Counted from the first letter of the stretch, positions 26,368-35,221 are shown. The stretch is DNA of 64,000 nucleotides from Pseudomonas hunanensis (GCF_013393325.1 NZ_QJRC01000098.1:186001-250000); one strand, 5' to 3'. Notes: generated by a model not told the origin, from the sequence alone. Numbers and translations are program-made.

Positions 26368-27705
26368 TCAGCCGGTAACTCGCTGAACGTCCCGGCTTCG
26401 CGTTGCCACAACCTGACGCCGGATAAACAGCAGAATGGCGACGGCGCCAATGGCGCCCGGTATGGCAAACGCCAGGAAACTGCTTTGATAAGGCAGGTTC
26501 GCGCTGTGCAGCACCCCGCCCAGTACCGGCCCGACGATTGCCCCCAGCCGCCCTATACCCATTGCCCACCCAAGTCCGGTGGAACGGATGTGTGGCGGGT
26601 AGTACTGCACCGCGCAGGCATTGGCCAAAATCTGCGTGCCAATGGTAGAAGCGCCAGCCACGGCGATGAGCAGGTACAGCACCGCCACGGGCGCCTTTAG
26701 CGCAAGCAGGCTGAGCGACAGCGCACCGCAGGCGAAGAAGCACAGCAACACGTTGGCGATACCCACACGGTCACCCAGCCAGCCACCCGCAATCGCCCCA
26801 ACGATCGCACCCGAGTTGAGCACCAGTAAAAATGCCAGGCTTGAGTTCAGCCCATAGCCCGCACTGCTCATCAACTTTGGCAGCCACGAACTCAATGCAT
26901 AAACCATCAACAGGCAACAGAAGAATGCCGCCCACAACGTCAGCGTGTTTACCACCCGCCCTTCACTGAAAATCTCCCGAATCGACACTTTCCCAGCCCG
27001 CGTAGCGACCAAGCTGAGTTGGTCATCGTGCTCCGGCAAATAGTCTGATGTGGCCTGGGCCAGCAAAACCTTGGCGCGTTCGGCCTGACCGCTGCGCAAC
27101 AGAAAGTCCATGGACTCGGGCAATTGATGGATCAGCAACGGCAGCAGCAACAGCGGTATCACAGCCACATAGAACACCGCCTGCCAGCCCCACTGGGGAA
27201 TGAACAGCATGCCCAGCCCAGCCGACAGCATGCCGCCCAGCGAATAGCCACTGAACATGATCGCCACCAAGGTGCTGCGCATCTTGCCGGGTGCGTACTC
27301 GTTCATCAGCGCAACCACATTGGGCATGACACCGCCGATCCCCAGCCCGGCAACAAAGCGGCACAGCGCGAAGGTTTCGGGTGAAGTGGCCAGCCCATTC
27401 AAGGCCGTGACGCCACTGAACAGCAAGACACAGGTCATGATGGTTTTGCGCCGCCCGATCCGGTCCGACAGCGAACCGAAGAACAGCGCCCCCGCCATCA
27501 TCCCGACCAGCGCGCAACTGCCCAGTGCCCCCGCCTGTACCGCGCTCAGGCCCCATTCGGCCATCAGCGATGGCAGTACCACGCCATAGATGACCAAGTC
27601 ATAGCCGTCGAAGATGATGATCAGCGCGCACCAGAACAGTAAACGCGCGTGAAAGGCATTGAACCGGGCCCGTTCCAGCAGGGCCGCTGCATTGATATTT
27701 CGCAT
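26368..27705 (-). CDS. Aromatic acid:H+ symporter (AAHS/BenK-PcaK type MFS)
   Basis: The start MRNINAAALL gives 445 residues and 12 membrane helices. The AAHS signature DGYDLVIYG in helix 1 and the loop GSLSDRIGRRK after helix 2 are present. Family members import benzoate, 4-hydroxybenzoate, gallate or salicylate with protons. It precedes the salicylate hydroxylase gene on the same strand and is divergent from the NahR-like gene, so salicylate uptake is the likely role. Confidence 0.87.
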   Translation of the reverse strand: MRNINAAALLERARFNAFHARLLFWCALIIIFDGYDLVIYGVVLPSLMAEWGLSAVQAGALGSCALVGMMAGALFFGSLSDRIGRRKTIMTCVLLFSGVTALNGLATSPETFALCRFVAGLGIGGVMPNVVALMNEYAPGKMRSTLVAIMFSGYSLGGMLSAGLGMLFIPQWGWQAVFYVAVIPLLLLPLLIHQLPESMDFLLRSGQAERAKVLLAQATSDYLPEHDDQLSLVATRAGKVSIREIFSEGRVVNTLTLWAAFFCCLLMVYALSSWLPKLMSSAGYGLNSSLAFLLVLNSGAIVGAIAGGWLGDRVGIANVLLCFFACGALSLSLLALKAPVAVLYLLIAVAGASTIGTQILANACAVQYYPPHIRSTGLGWAMGIGRLGAIVGPVLGGVLHSANLPYQSSFLAFAIPGAIGAVAILLFIRRQVVATRSRDVQRVTG

Positions 27706-27820
27706 GGCATCGCTCTTGTAGTTGTTATGGATGGGGCATGCCCCCAAATTGGCTAGCGCGATCCATCATGACCAAGGCGCGACACGGCTGATATGCAGCC
27801 ACTCGAATAGTGGCTATTTC

Positions 27821-27938
27821 GGGTATGAATACTGTTTATGCATACCCATTGAGTCTCGTTTCCGGTAGCGTTGCATTCGGACGCAGATAAACCCTGAAAA
27901 CAATACCCATCGCGTCTCGACCAATACCTGAGAGGTAT
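27821..27938. promoter_or_regulatory. Regulatory region with repeated ATACCCAT motifs
   Basis: ATACCCATTGAGTCTCG (27842-27858) and ATACCCATCGCGTCTCG (27903-27919) are direct repeats, 15 of 17 matching, 61 bases apart (about six helix turns). GGGTATG (27821-27827) is inverted to CATACCC (27841-27847). ATACCT and AGGTAT (27924-27938) enclose the ribosome site of the LysR gene in a small hairpin. These probably bind the LysR product between the divergent genes. Confidence 0.55.
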
Positions 27939-27939
27939 C

Positions 27940-28845
27940 ATGGATTTACGCGATCTAGACCTGAACCTGCTTCTGGTTTTCAACCAGCTACTGATCGACC
28001 GCAAAGTTTCGACCGCCGCCGAAAACCTGAGCCTGACCCAACCGGCGATGAGCAATGCCCTGAAGCGCCTGCGCACTGTGCTGCAGGACGAGTTGTTCGT
28101 GCGCACCTACCAGGGCATGGAGCCCACTCCTTACGCCCTGCAGTTGGCGGAGCCGATTACCACAGCCATCCAAACGCTACGCGACGCATTCAGCCGGCAG
28201 GACACTTTCGACCCGGCCACCAGCAATCGCCGCTTCACCATGGCTATGACCGACATTGGCGAGATCTACTTCATGCCCAAGCTGATGGACGCGTTTGCCG
28301 CACTGGCGCCCGGCTGCACCATCAGCACATTGCGCAACTCGGCTGACACCCTGGCCGAAGGGCTGCAGAACGGCACTATTGAGCTGGCGGTTGGCCTGTT
28401 ACCGCATCTGCAGGCGGGGTTCTTTCAACGGCGGCTGTTTCACCATCGCTATGTGTGCCTGTGCCGTAAAGGGCACCCCGCTACGCAGCAGCCCCTGACC
28501 GTGGAGAGCTTCATGAGCTTCGAGCATGTGAATGTAGTGGCGGCCAATACCGGGCATGGCGAGGTCGACACGTATTACGCGCGGGCTGGGGTGGTGCGCA
28601 ACATTCGCCTGGAAGTGCCGCACTTCGTGGCGGTGGGGCACATCCTGCAGCACAGTGATTTGTTGGCAACGGTGCCAGAGCGGTTTGCCGCCAGTTGCGA
28701 GGCACCGTTCGGGTTGAGCGTTATGCCACCCCCGGTGGCATTGCCGAACATCGAAATCAACCTGTTCTGGCATGGGCGGTACAACAAGGACCCGGCCAAC
28801 CGCTGGCTTCGACAATTGATGTTCGACTTGTTCTCGGATGCATGA
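27940..28845 (+). CDS. nahR: NahR-like LysR activator of salicylate genes
   Basis: The protein has 301 residues. It follows NahR from memory almost along its length: LRDLDLNLLLVFNQLL, LTQPAMSNALKRLR, FVRTYQGMEPTPYA, AMTDIGEIYFMPKLMD, GLLPHLQAGFFQRRL, GHGEVDTY and WLRQLMFDLF. NahR activates naphthalene and salicylate operons when salicylate is bound. It is divergent from the MFS-hydroxylase pair, which should be its target. The plasmid nah operons are not present here. Confidence 0.87.
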   Translation: MDLRDLDLNLLLVFNQLLIDRKVSTAAENLSLTQPAMSNALKRLRTVLQDELFVRTYQGMEPTPYALQLAEPITTAIQTLRDAFSRQDTFDPATSNRRFTMAMTDIGEIYFMPKLMDAFAALAPGCTISTLRNSADTLAEGLQNGTIELAVGLLPHLQAGFFQRRLFHHRYVCLCRKGHPATQQPLTVESFMSFEHVNVVAANTGHGEVDTYYARAGVVRNIRLEVPHFVAVGHILQHSDLLATVPERFAASCEAPFGLSVMPPPVALPNIEINLFWHGRYNKDPANRWLRQLMFDLFSDA

Positions 28846-28901
28846 TCTTGCGCCAATCGTCATGCACCTTGGGGCTGCGGCGCAGCCTCAACCGCGAACG
28901 C

Positions 28902-30056
28902 TCAGTAAACAGCCTTTCTACGCACACCTCTAACCCCGGCCCCCAGGCAGGTAACCGCAAAAGCAATCACCAACGCCCCCGTCCCCAGCAAGAAGATCAG
29001 TTGTTGATTGGACCCTTCCACCAACAAGGCAATCAGCGCAGGCGTCACGGCCGCCGCGCCCATCAAGGTAATGCTGACCAGCGGCGTAAGCTTGCCGGTC
29101 GGGTCGTTGGTGGTAATCAGCGCCATGTAGTACGACAACGACAGCACCCAGCCAAAGTTGATCAGTAACAGCGCCACGAACAACTGCATCGGTGTGCGGG
29201 TATGGCCGGTGAGCATGGCAATGGAAATGAACACTGCCACCAAGCCTACGGCAATCATCAACTGCCGGTTTACCCGCGCGCCCAGCAAACTCGGCAGCCC
29301 TGCCCCAGGCAGGCCACCAATGGCAGACAGGCCGAATGCCCAGCCAATGTCGACACCTTCGATACCCTGGTCTCGCGCGAGCTGGTCGATGAAGCCCCAC
29401 ACGCAATAGATGGCGATCTGCATGAACAGCATGCCCACCAGTGCAGTGCGTCCCGTACGCGCCGAACCACCCTGGGCGGGCGAACCTTCGTCATTTGCCA
29501 ACGAAACTGCCGGGCGACGCGGCAGCACCAGGCTGGCGCCGCAGATCAACAGGTACCACAGGCCAAACGCGCACAAGGCGGTTACCGTTCCACTCTGCGC
29601 AGCAAGCAATGGCAGCGCTGCGGAAAACAGCGAGTACTCCGGCGTTTGCAGTAACAGCATCAGGCCGAACGAACGGTCCTGATTGGGCAGGCGGCCCAAC
29701 GTGGACACCGCATAGGCATACACCAGCCCCGCGCAGGTGCCGGCCGCCAGGCGCACGCCCAGCAACATCGCGTTGCTGCTGGTAAAAGCCGTGGCGATGC
29801 TAAGCGCCACGCACAGCCCACCTACGAACAGACACAAGCCGCGCCCGCCGTGGCGCTTCATCAACAGTGGGCACAGCAAGGTGCCCAGGGTCATGCCAAT
29901 CATCTCGACCGACACCACCCAACCTTGCTGGTCGAGTGACAGGCTGAGCTGTTCGGTGACCAACCCCATGAAGATGGGTTGCACACCACAAACAATGAAG
30001 GAGGTACAGGCAATGAAAATCAGCGCGGCACGCAGCAGCTTGGAATCATGGGTCAT
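28902..30056 (-). CDS. MFS transporter of unknown substrate
   Basis: The start MTHDSKLLRA at 30056 has GGAG upstream, giving 384 residues with about 12 membrane helices. The helix 2-3 loop CPLLMKRHGGRG matches the general MFS pattern loosely. No subfamily was recognised with confidence. It is divergent from a cytosine-deaminase-like gene, 281 bases away, which suggests import of that enzyme's substrate or export of a product. Confidence 0.8.
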   Translation of the reverse strand: MTHDSKLLRAALIFIACTSFIVCGVQPIFMGLVTEQLSLSLDQQGWVVSVEMIGMTLGTLLCPLLMKRHGGRGLCLFVGGLCVALSIATAFTSSNAMLLGVRLAAGTCAGLVYAYAVSTLGRLPNQDRSFGLMLLLQTPEYSLFSAALPLLAAQSGTVTALCAFGLWYLLICGASLVLPRRPAVSLANDEGSPAQGGSARTGRTALVGMLFMQIAIYCVWGFIDQLARDQGIEGVDIGWAFGLSAIGGLPGAGLPSLLGARVNRQLMIAVGLVAVFISIAMLTGHTRTPMQLFVALLLINFGWVLSLSYYMALITTNDPTGKLTPLVSITLMGAAAVTPALIALLVEGSNQQLIFLLGTGALVIAFAVTCLGAGVRGVRRKAVY

Positions 30057-30337
30057 GGGGACTCCGACACGGCATTTGTTTTTATTGTGTGTGGCGACCG
30101 GCCCTGAAAGGCGCCGTAGCTGGCGGCGGGCGGGTCCCGTGGGCAATCCTGGGCCGAGAGCGAAGGCTTGGAAAGTTAATTATCGAAATCGACTTCAGTG
30201 GGCTTTTTAATGCAGGCTGACGCGCCCTGCCTGCATCCAGAAATGCACTGCATAGGATCCTGATAATTAATTGGAGACATACCCGCATCCGCCCTACCGT
30301 GGTACGTCACCCAAGCCTCAGTAAAAAAGGCCCGCTC
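30057..30337. promoter_or_regulatory. Divergent promoter region of the MFS and amidohydrolase genes
   Basis: This 281-base gap must hold promoters for both neighbours. It has AT-rich parts (AAAGTTAATTATCGAAATCG and GATAATTAATTGG near 30171-30272). The TAATTATC and GATAATTA copies at 30177-30184 and 30261-30268 are exact inverted copies, a possible operator pair for the LysR gene downstream. Confidence 0.45.
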
Positions 30338-31555
30338 ATGAACGACCGTGAGTTCATCAATGCCATCGACGCCGATGGCCTGCCCCTGCACATCGCCGTA
30401 AGCAACGGCCGCATCAGCCACATCGGCCCGCAACGCGCCAGCACAGCCGCCCGCGAGACCATCGACCTTGAAGGCCTGCTGGCGCTCCCCGGCTTCGTCG
30501 ACGGCCACATCCACTTGGACAAAAGCTTCGTCGGCGACCGCTGGCGCCCACACCAACCCGTCGCCAGCCTGCGTGAGCGCCTGGCCGTGGAAAAACGCGA
30601 ACTTGCCAGCGCCCCACCGATCCTCGAGCGCGCCGACGCGCTGATGCGCCAGGCCGCCTCTTACGGCACCGTGGCCATGCGCTGCCATGTGGACGTGGAC
30701 GCCACCACCGGCCTGACCAACTTGCGCGCCATGCTCGAAGCCCGGGACACCTGGAAAGACCTGATAGACATCGAACTTGTGGCCTTCCCCCAGGCCGGTG
30801 TGGTGACCTGCCCCGGCACTGCCGACGTGATGGAAGCGGCTATACGCGAAGGTTTGCAGGTCGTCGGCGGTATCGACCCAACCACCCTGGATGGCGACGC
30901 CGAAGCGCAGCTGGACATCGTGTTCGGCATTGCCGACCGGCACGGCGTGAAGGTCGATATCCACCTGCATGAACCCGGCGACATCTGCATCGCCCAGCTT
31001 GAACGCATCACCGCGCGCACCACCGCCTTGGGCATGCAAGGCTTGGTGGCAGTCAGCCACGCCTATGGCCTGGGCGATGTATCCGACGCGGTGGTCGACC
31101 GCACGGCCGAGCTGCTGGCCGGCGCCGGCGTATCGATCATGACCAACGCACCCGGCGAACACGCCTTCCCGCCTGTGCTACGCCTGCGTGCAGGCGGTGT
31201 GCGGGTGTTCACCGGTAACGACAATATCCAGGATGCCTGGTGGCCGTATGGCAATGGCGACATGCTGCAACGGGCGATGCTGATCAGCTATCGCTCGGGC
31301 TTCAACACCGACGAAGAATTGCGGGTTGCGTTGGAAATGGCCACTGAGGCCAGCGCCGGAGTGATGGGCAAACAAGACTACGGTTTGAAGGTCGGCAACG
31401 AGGCCAGTTTCGTGCTGTTCAAGGCGCCGAATGCGGCGGCGGCGGTGGCGGCAGCCCTCCATGAACGCGTGATCGTGCGCCACGGCGCATTCTGGGGCGG
31501 GCCCGCGCAATTGCGGTTGAAGGCTACGCAGTTTGCCAACGAGCTGCGCCGTTGA
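30338..31555 (+). CDS. Cytosine-deaminase-like amidohydrolase
   Basis: The protein has 405 residues. Metal and active-site residues of the CodA branch are visible: His57 and His59 (DGHIHLDK), Gln152 (FPQAG), His209 and Glu212 (DIHLHEP), His241 (SHAYGLG) and Asp295 (GNDNIQDAWWP). The GNDN...DAWWPYG stretch is close to the CodA pattern. It should hydrolyse a ring or imino C-N bond in a cytosine-like heterocycle in the cytoplasm. The substrate may not be cytosine itself: the transporter beside it is an MFS protein, not CodB. Confidence 0.82.
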   Translation: MNDREFINAIDADGLPLHIAVSNGRISHIGPQRASTAARETIDLEGLLALPGFVDGHIHLDKSFVGDRWRPHQPVASLRERLAVEKRELASAPPILERADALMRQAASYGTVAMRCHVDVDATTGLTNLRAMLEARDTWKDLIDIELVAFPQAGVVTCPGTADVMEAAIREGLQVVGGIDPTTLDGDAEAQLDIVFGIADRHGVKVDIHLHEPGDICIAQLERITARTTALGMQGLVAVSHAYGLGDVSDAVVDRTAELLAGAGVSIMTNAPGEHAFPPVLRLRAGGVRVFTGNDNIQDAWWPYGNGDMLQRAMLISYRSGFNTDEELRVALEMATEASAGVMGKQDYGLKVGNEASFVLFKAPNAAAAVAAALHERVIVRHGAFWGGPAQLRLKATQFANELRR

Positions 31556-31627
31556 GGTCAGCGCTGGCTTGCCGGTGATGGGCTGCCTGGCAGCCCTCAT
31601 CGCCCCAGCTGGTTTCCAGCCCCGTGC

Positions 31628-32506
31628 TTACTCTGCCTCAGCCCGCAAAATCCCAATCAGAATCTCAGCCAGCTCCATCACCATCGGGTCCGCCGTAGGC
31701 CGATGGAAAATTGCCGCCTCAAACACTTTGATCGGCTTGAACCCCTCTTGCGCCCCCAAAACTCGATGCCTGGCCGTCACCACGCGCGAAGGCAACAGAC
31801 TCACCCCCAGGCCATTGGCCACCGCCTCCTGAATCCCTGCCAGGCTCGAACTGGTAAAGGCAATCCGCCAACTGCGCCCCATCGCCTCGACCGCACCGAT
31901 CATGTCATCCCGGTACAGCCCCCGCGGCGGAAAGGTCACCAGCGGAATCGGATCCTGGGCAAAACACGGGTACTGCGCACTGTCGATCCACTCGATGCAC
32001 TCCGGCTGGCAGGCATTGGCCTCCCGGCTATGCCGCCGCTGCTTGATCAGCACCAGGTCCAGTTCGCCACGGTCGTAGGTGCTCATCAAATCCCGGCTCA
32101 GGCCACCGGTGATCTCCAGCTTCACTGTCGGGTTACGCCGATTGAACGCTGCCAACGCCTGCATCGTCTTGCCCGCGACAAAATCGTCCGGCAGGCCGAT
32201 ACGCACGGTAACCGTCACCCCGCCTGACATGGCTTCGGTCAACTGGCTGCTCACTGCCAGCAGGTGCCGTGCGAAACCCAGCAATGTTTCCCCGGCATCG
32301 GTCGGGTGCACCTCGCGGTTGCTGCGGTCGAGCAACTGGTGGCCGACCATTTCCTCCAACCGGCGCACCTTCTGGCTGACCGTGGATTGGGTGGAGTGCA
32401 GGCGTGCGGCGGCGGCAGTGAAACTGCCGCAGTCGGCCACCATGACCACGGTGCGGAGCATGTCCAGGTCGTAGATGGCTCGGTTGGGGTTGGTGGATTC
32501 TGGCAT
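31628..32506 (-). CDS. LysR-family regulator of the amidohydrolase module
   Basis: The protein has 292 residues. The helix-turn-helix is at about residues 20-60 (SFTAAAARLHSTQSTVSQKV). The effector domain contains RIGLPDDFVAGKT, common in LysR proteins near amino-acid and aromatic transport genes. It is convergent with the amidohydrolase gene, 72 bases away, and is the nearest candidate regulator of the MFS/amidohydrolase pair. The inducer is unknown. Confidence 0.82.
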   Translation of the reverse strand: MPESTNPNRAIYDLDMLRTVVMVADCGSFTAAAARLHSTQSTVSQKVRRLEEMVGHQLLDRSNREVHPTDAGETLLGFARHLLAVSSQLTEAMSGGVTVTVRIGLPDDFVAGKTMQALAAFNRRNPTVKLEITGGLSRDLMSTYDRGELDLVLIKQRRHSREANACQPECIEWIDSAQYPCFAQDPIPLVTFPPRGLYRDDMIGAVEAMGRSWRIAFTSSSLAGIQEAVANGLGVSLLPSRVVTARHRVLGAQEGFKPIKVFEAAIFHRPTADPMVMELAEILIGILRAEAE

Positions 32507-32617
32507 TGGGCGGGTTCAGCTTTCTGAATGGGGCTGGGTACATGATGCCTGAACCTGGGGTGCATGACGCATTGCCTGCGTGCGGGGCATGCTTTGTACG
32601 CGCGCATGAACGGGGTA

Positions 32618-33067
32618 TCAGGGAATGAGGGTTTTCTCGAAGTAAACCCGCTTGAAACCGTCCTCTGTACGTTTCCCCACCGCTACGTAGCCGAGCTTGG
32701 GGTAAATCGACAAGTTCTCGGTCATCATCTCGTTGGTGTAGAGATGGACGGTGCTTATCCCCCATTGCCGGGCGGCATTTTCGCAGAAGCCGATCAGCGC
32801 CTTTCCTACACCACGCCCGGCTGCACGGGGCAGGACCGCCACGTTTTCCAGCAGCAAATGCCCTTCTTCGGCATAGAAGACAATGAAGCCTTGAAAGGTC
32901 GCCTGGTCATCCGTCGCTACGTAGACCACCCCTTGCGCGATCTGCCTGGCGAAATTTGCGGTCATCGGGGCTGGCTTGCGTCCGATGAGTGGCACATAGC
33001 GAGCATAGGCCTGCTCGGCGCACTTTCTGATCTCGGGCTCATCGGTTGCTACGGCCAGCCGGATCAT
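32618..33067 (-). CDS. GNAT-family N-acetyltransferase
   Basis: The start MIRLAVATDE follows AAGGAG, giving 149 residues. The acetyl-CoA loop is LPRAAGRGVGKALI, preceded by the beta-bulge strand LLLENVAV. The late ENLSIYPKLGY is the usual C-terminal signature. The acceptor cannot be told. It is divergent from pcaI, about 230 bases away, and on the same strand as the LysR gene. Confidence 0.85.
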   Translation of the reverse strand: MIRLAVATDEPEIRKCAEQAYARYVPLIGRKPAPMTANFARQIAQGVVYVATDDQATFQGFIVFYAEEGHLLLENVAVLPRAAGRGVGKALIGFCENAARQWGISTVHLYTNEMMTENLSIYPKLGYVAVGKRTEDGFKRVYFEKTLIP

Positions 33068-33129
33068 GGGCTCTCCTTTGGTTGATGGGGTTCTGATGCC
33101 CACTGCAGCTGCTCGCACATCGCACAATA

Positions 33130-33144
33130 GTTCGATAATCGCAC
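33130..33144. promoter_or_regulatory. PcaR-type operator of pcaIJ
   Basis: GTTCGATAATCGCAC matches the 15-base sequence remembered for PcaR binding at the pcaI promoter of P. putida. It lies 151 bases before the pcaI start. A partial copy, ATCGCACAA, is just upstream at 33119-33127. PcaR activates with 3-oxoadipate. Confidence 0.75.
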
Positions 33145-33295
33145 AAATTCAGCCAAACCCCCTCTACTGTTGCCCTATCTTGCGGCACGCTATACCGAAA
33201 GTCAGCAAACACTTTCAAGCGCTGACAGGCCCCATCGCTTCACGCGCTCCGGCCAGCCCGACAACCACAACTCCAGGAACAACCAGGAGCTCGCC

Positions 33296-33991
33296 TTGAT
33301 CAATAAAACGTACGAGTCCATCGCCAGCGCGGTGGAAGGAATCACCGACGGTTCGACCATCATGGTCGGTGGCTTCGGCACTGCCGGCATGCCGTCCGAG
33401 CTGATCGATGGCCTGATCGCAACCGGTGCCCGCGACCTGACCATCATCAGCAACAACGCCGGCAACGGCGAGATCGGCCTGGCCGCCTTGCTCATGGCAG
33501 GCAGCGTGCGCAAGGTGGTCTGCTCGTTTCCGCGCCAATCCGACTCCTACGTGTTCGACGAACTGTACCGGGCCGGCAAGATCGAATTGGAAGTGGTGCC
33601 GCAAGGCAACCTGGCCGAGCGTATCCGCGCAGCCGGTTCGGGCATCGGTGCGTTCTTCTCGCCGACCGGCTACGGCACCCTGCTGGCCGAAGGCAAGGAA
33701 ACCCGTGAAATCGACGGCCGCATGTACGTGCTGGAAATGCCATTGCACGCCGACTTCGCACTGATCAAGGCGCACAAGGGTGACCGTTGGGGCAACCTGA
33801 CCTACCGCAAAGCCGCGCGCAACTTCGGGCCGATCATGGCCATGGCCGCCAAGACTGCCATCGCCCAGGTCGACCAGGTTGTCGAACTCGGTGAACTGGA
33901 CCCAGAACACATCATCACTCCGGGTATCTTCGTCCAGCGCGTGGTCGCCGTCACCGGCGCTGCCGCTTCTTCGATTGCCAAAGCTGTCTGA
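33296..33991 (+). CDS. pcaI: 3-Oxoadipate CoA-transferase subunit A
   Basis: The protein has 231 residues. The start is a TTG (LINKTYESIA): AGGAG lies seven bases upstream and no ATG fits. The CoA-transferase family I glycine loop GGFGTAGMPSELI is at residues 25-37. With PcaJ it moves CoA from succinyl-CoA to 3-oxoadipate, the next-to-last step of the beta-ketoadipate pathway. It serves catechol (including catechol from salicylate) and protocatechuate. Confidence 0.95.
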   Translation: MINKTYESIASAVEGITDGSTIMVGGFGTAGMPSELIDGLIATGARDLTIISNNAGNGEIGLAALLMAGSVRKVVCSFPRQSDSYVFDELYRAGKIELEVVPQGNLAERIRAAGSGIGAFFSPTGYGTLLAEGKETREIDGRMYVLEMPLHADFALIKAHKGDRWGNLTYRKAARNFGPIMAMAAKTAIAQVDQVVELGELDPEHIITPGIFVQRVVAVTGAAASSIAKAV

Positions 33992-33999
33992 GGCCTGCC

Positions 34000-34641
34000 A
34001 TGACCATCACCAAAAAGCTCTCCCGCACCGAGATGGCCCAACGCGTGGCCGCAGACATTCAAGAAGGCGCGTACGTAAACCTGGGCATTGGCGCACCGAC
34101 CCTGGTGGCCAACTACCTGGGCGACAAGGAAGTCTTCCTGCACAGCGAGAACGGCCTGCTGGGCATGGGCCCAAGCCCAGCGCCGGGCGAGGAAGACGAT
34201 GACCTGATCAACGCCGGCAAGCAGCACGTCACCCTGCTGACCGGCGGTGCATTCTTCCACCATGCCGACTCGTTCTCGATGATGCGTGGCGGCCACCTGG
34301 ACATCGCCGTACTGGGCGCCTTCCAGGTGTCGGTCAAGGGCGACCTGGCCAACTGGCACACCGGTGCCGAAGGTTCGATCCCCGCCGTGGGCGGTGCGAT
34401 GGACCTGGCCACCGGCGCCCGCCAGGTGTTCGTGATGATGGACCACCTGACCAAGACCGGCGAAAGCAAGCTGGTGCCCGCGTGCACCTACCCGCTGACC
34501 GGTATTGGTTGCGTCAGCCGCATTTACACCGACCTGGCCGTGCTGGAAGTAACGCCTGAAGGCCTGAAAGTGGTCGAGATTTGCGCGGACATCGACTTTG
34601 ACGAGCTGCAGAAGCTGAGTGGTGTGCCGCTGATCAAGTGA
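34000..34641 (+). CDS. pcaJ: 3-Oxoadipate CoA-transferase subunit B
   Basis: The protein has 213 residues. The active-site Glu50 is in the signature HSENGLLG, and the GIGAPTLVA loop precedes it. It starts nine bases after pcaI stops, so the subunits are co-translated. No other pca gene is here, as usual for P. putida, where pca genes are scattered. REP sequence follows the stop. Confidence 0.95.
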   Translation: MTITKKLSRTEMAQRVAADIQEGAYVNLGIGAPTLVANYLGDKEVFLHSENGLLGMGPSPAPGEEDDDLINAGKQHVTLLTGGAFFHHADSFSMMRGGHLDIAVLGAFQVSVKGDLANWHTGAEGSIPAVGGAMDLATGARQVFVMMDHLTKTGESKLVPACTYPLTGIGCVSRIYTDLAVLEVTPEGLKVVEICADIDFDELQKLSGVPLIK

Positions 34642-34663
34642 TGTTTTGATCGACGCAGACCTG

Positions 34664-34757
34664 TGTAGGAGCGGCCTTGTGTCGCGAAAGGGCTGCGAAG
34701 CAGCCCCGGCAATTGTTGATGTAACGCTGAAATCCGGGGGGCTGCCTTGCAGCCCCC
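34664..34757. repeat. REP sequence and companion hairpin downstream of pcaJ
   Basis: TGTAGGAGCGGCC, then TTGTGTCGCGAAAGGGCTGCG, ends at 34707. GGGGGCTGC and GCAGCCCCC (34737-34757) follow as a separate nine-base-stem hairpin. The first part is the same repeat as at 37701, 58327 and 60735. Confidence 0.75.
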
Positions 34758-34884
34758 AAGACACCAGCAACACCCACTATCCCACCACCCCAGCCCGCAA
34801 TCGCAGCAGGCTAGGCCTTGGGCTGCGCATTGGCCAAGGCGGTGATGGATGATGCCGAGCTGCGCATGTGCGCTGCGCTCAAAA

Positions 34885-35058
34885 TTAGGCGTTGTTGCGC
34901 GGGGCACGTTGAAAACGGGTAACTGCGATTTGAACAACACCGGCCACTAGGCAAAGCACACCTATTTTCCAACCCCCTTCCAGGCCGAAGTGCTCCGCTA
35001 TCTTCCCGGCGATGATCACGCTTACGAAAATGGCGGCGGGCAGGATCAGCTTGTTCAT
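34885..35058 (-). CDS. 57-residue two-helix membrane protein
   Basis: The start MNKLILPAAI at 35058 is preceded by GGAGG, a strong site. Two hydrophobic segments (PAAIFVSVIIAG and WKIGVLCLVAGVVQIAV) flank a short loop, followed by a basic tail RFQRAPRNN. It probably sits in the inner membrane. No known family was recognised. It stands alone between pcaJ and tRNA-Ser. Confidence 0.65.
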   Translation of the reverse strand: MNKLILPAAIFVSVIIAGKIAEHFGLEGGWKIGVLCLVAGVVQIAVTRFQRAPRNNA

Positions 35059-35188
35059 TTCGGCCTCCAGGTGCGAACGGCATAGATCGTGAGGGGCACA
35101 GCCTACGCAGCGCCGGCGTGCGAGAGATCTCTGGGCGCAAAGTCGAACCGCCCCACTCCACAGGCCCGTTCTTACAGGCCCCAAAAAC

Positions 35189-35216
35189 GCAAAAAGCCCT
35201 GAATAATCAGGGCTTT
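35189..35216 (-). terminator. Terminator of the tRNA-Ser gene
   Basis: On the minus strand AAAGCCCTGA and TCAGGGCTTT pair around a short loop, ending in TTTTTG. It begins six bases after the tRNA 3' end. Confidence 0.85.
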
Positions 35217-35221
35217 GAATA

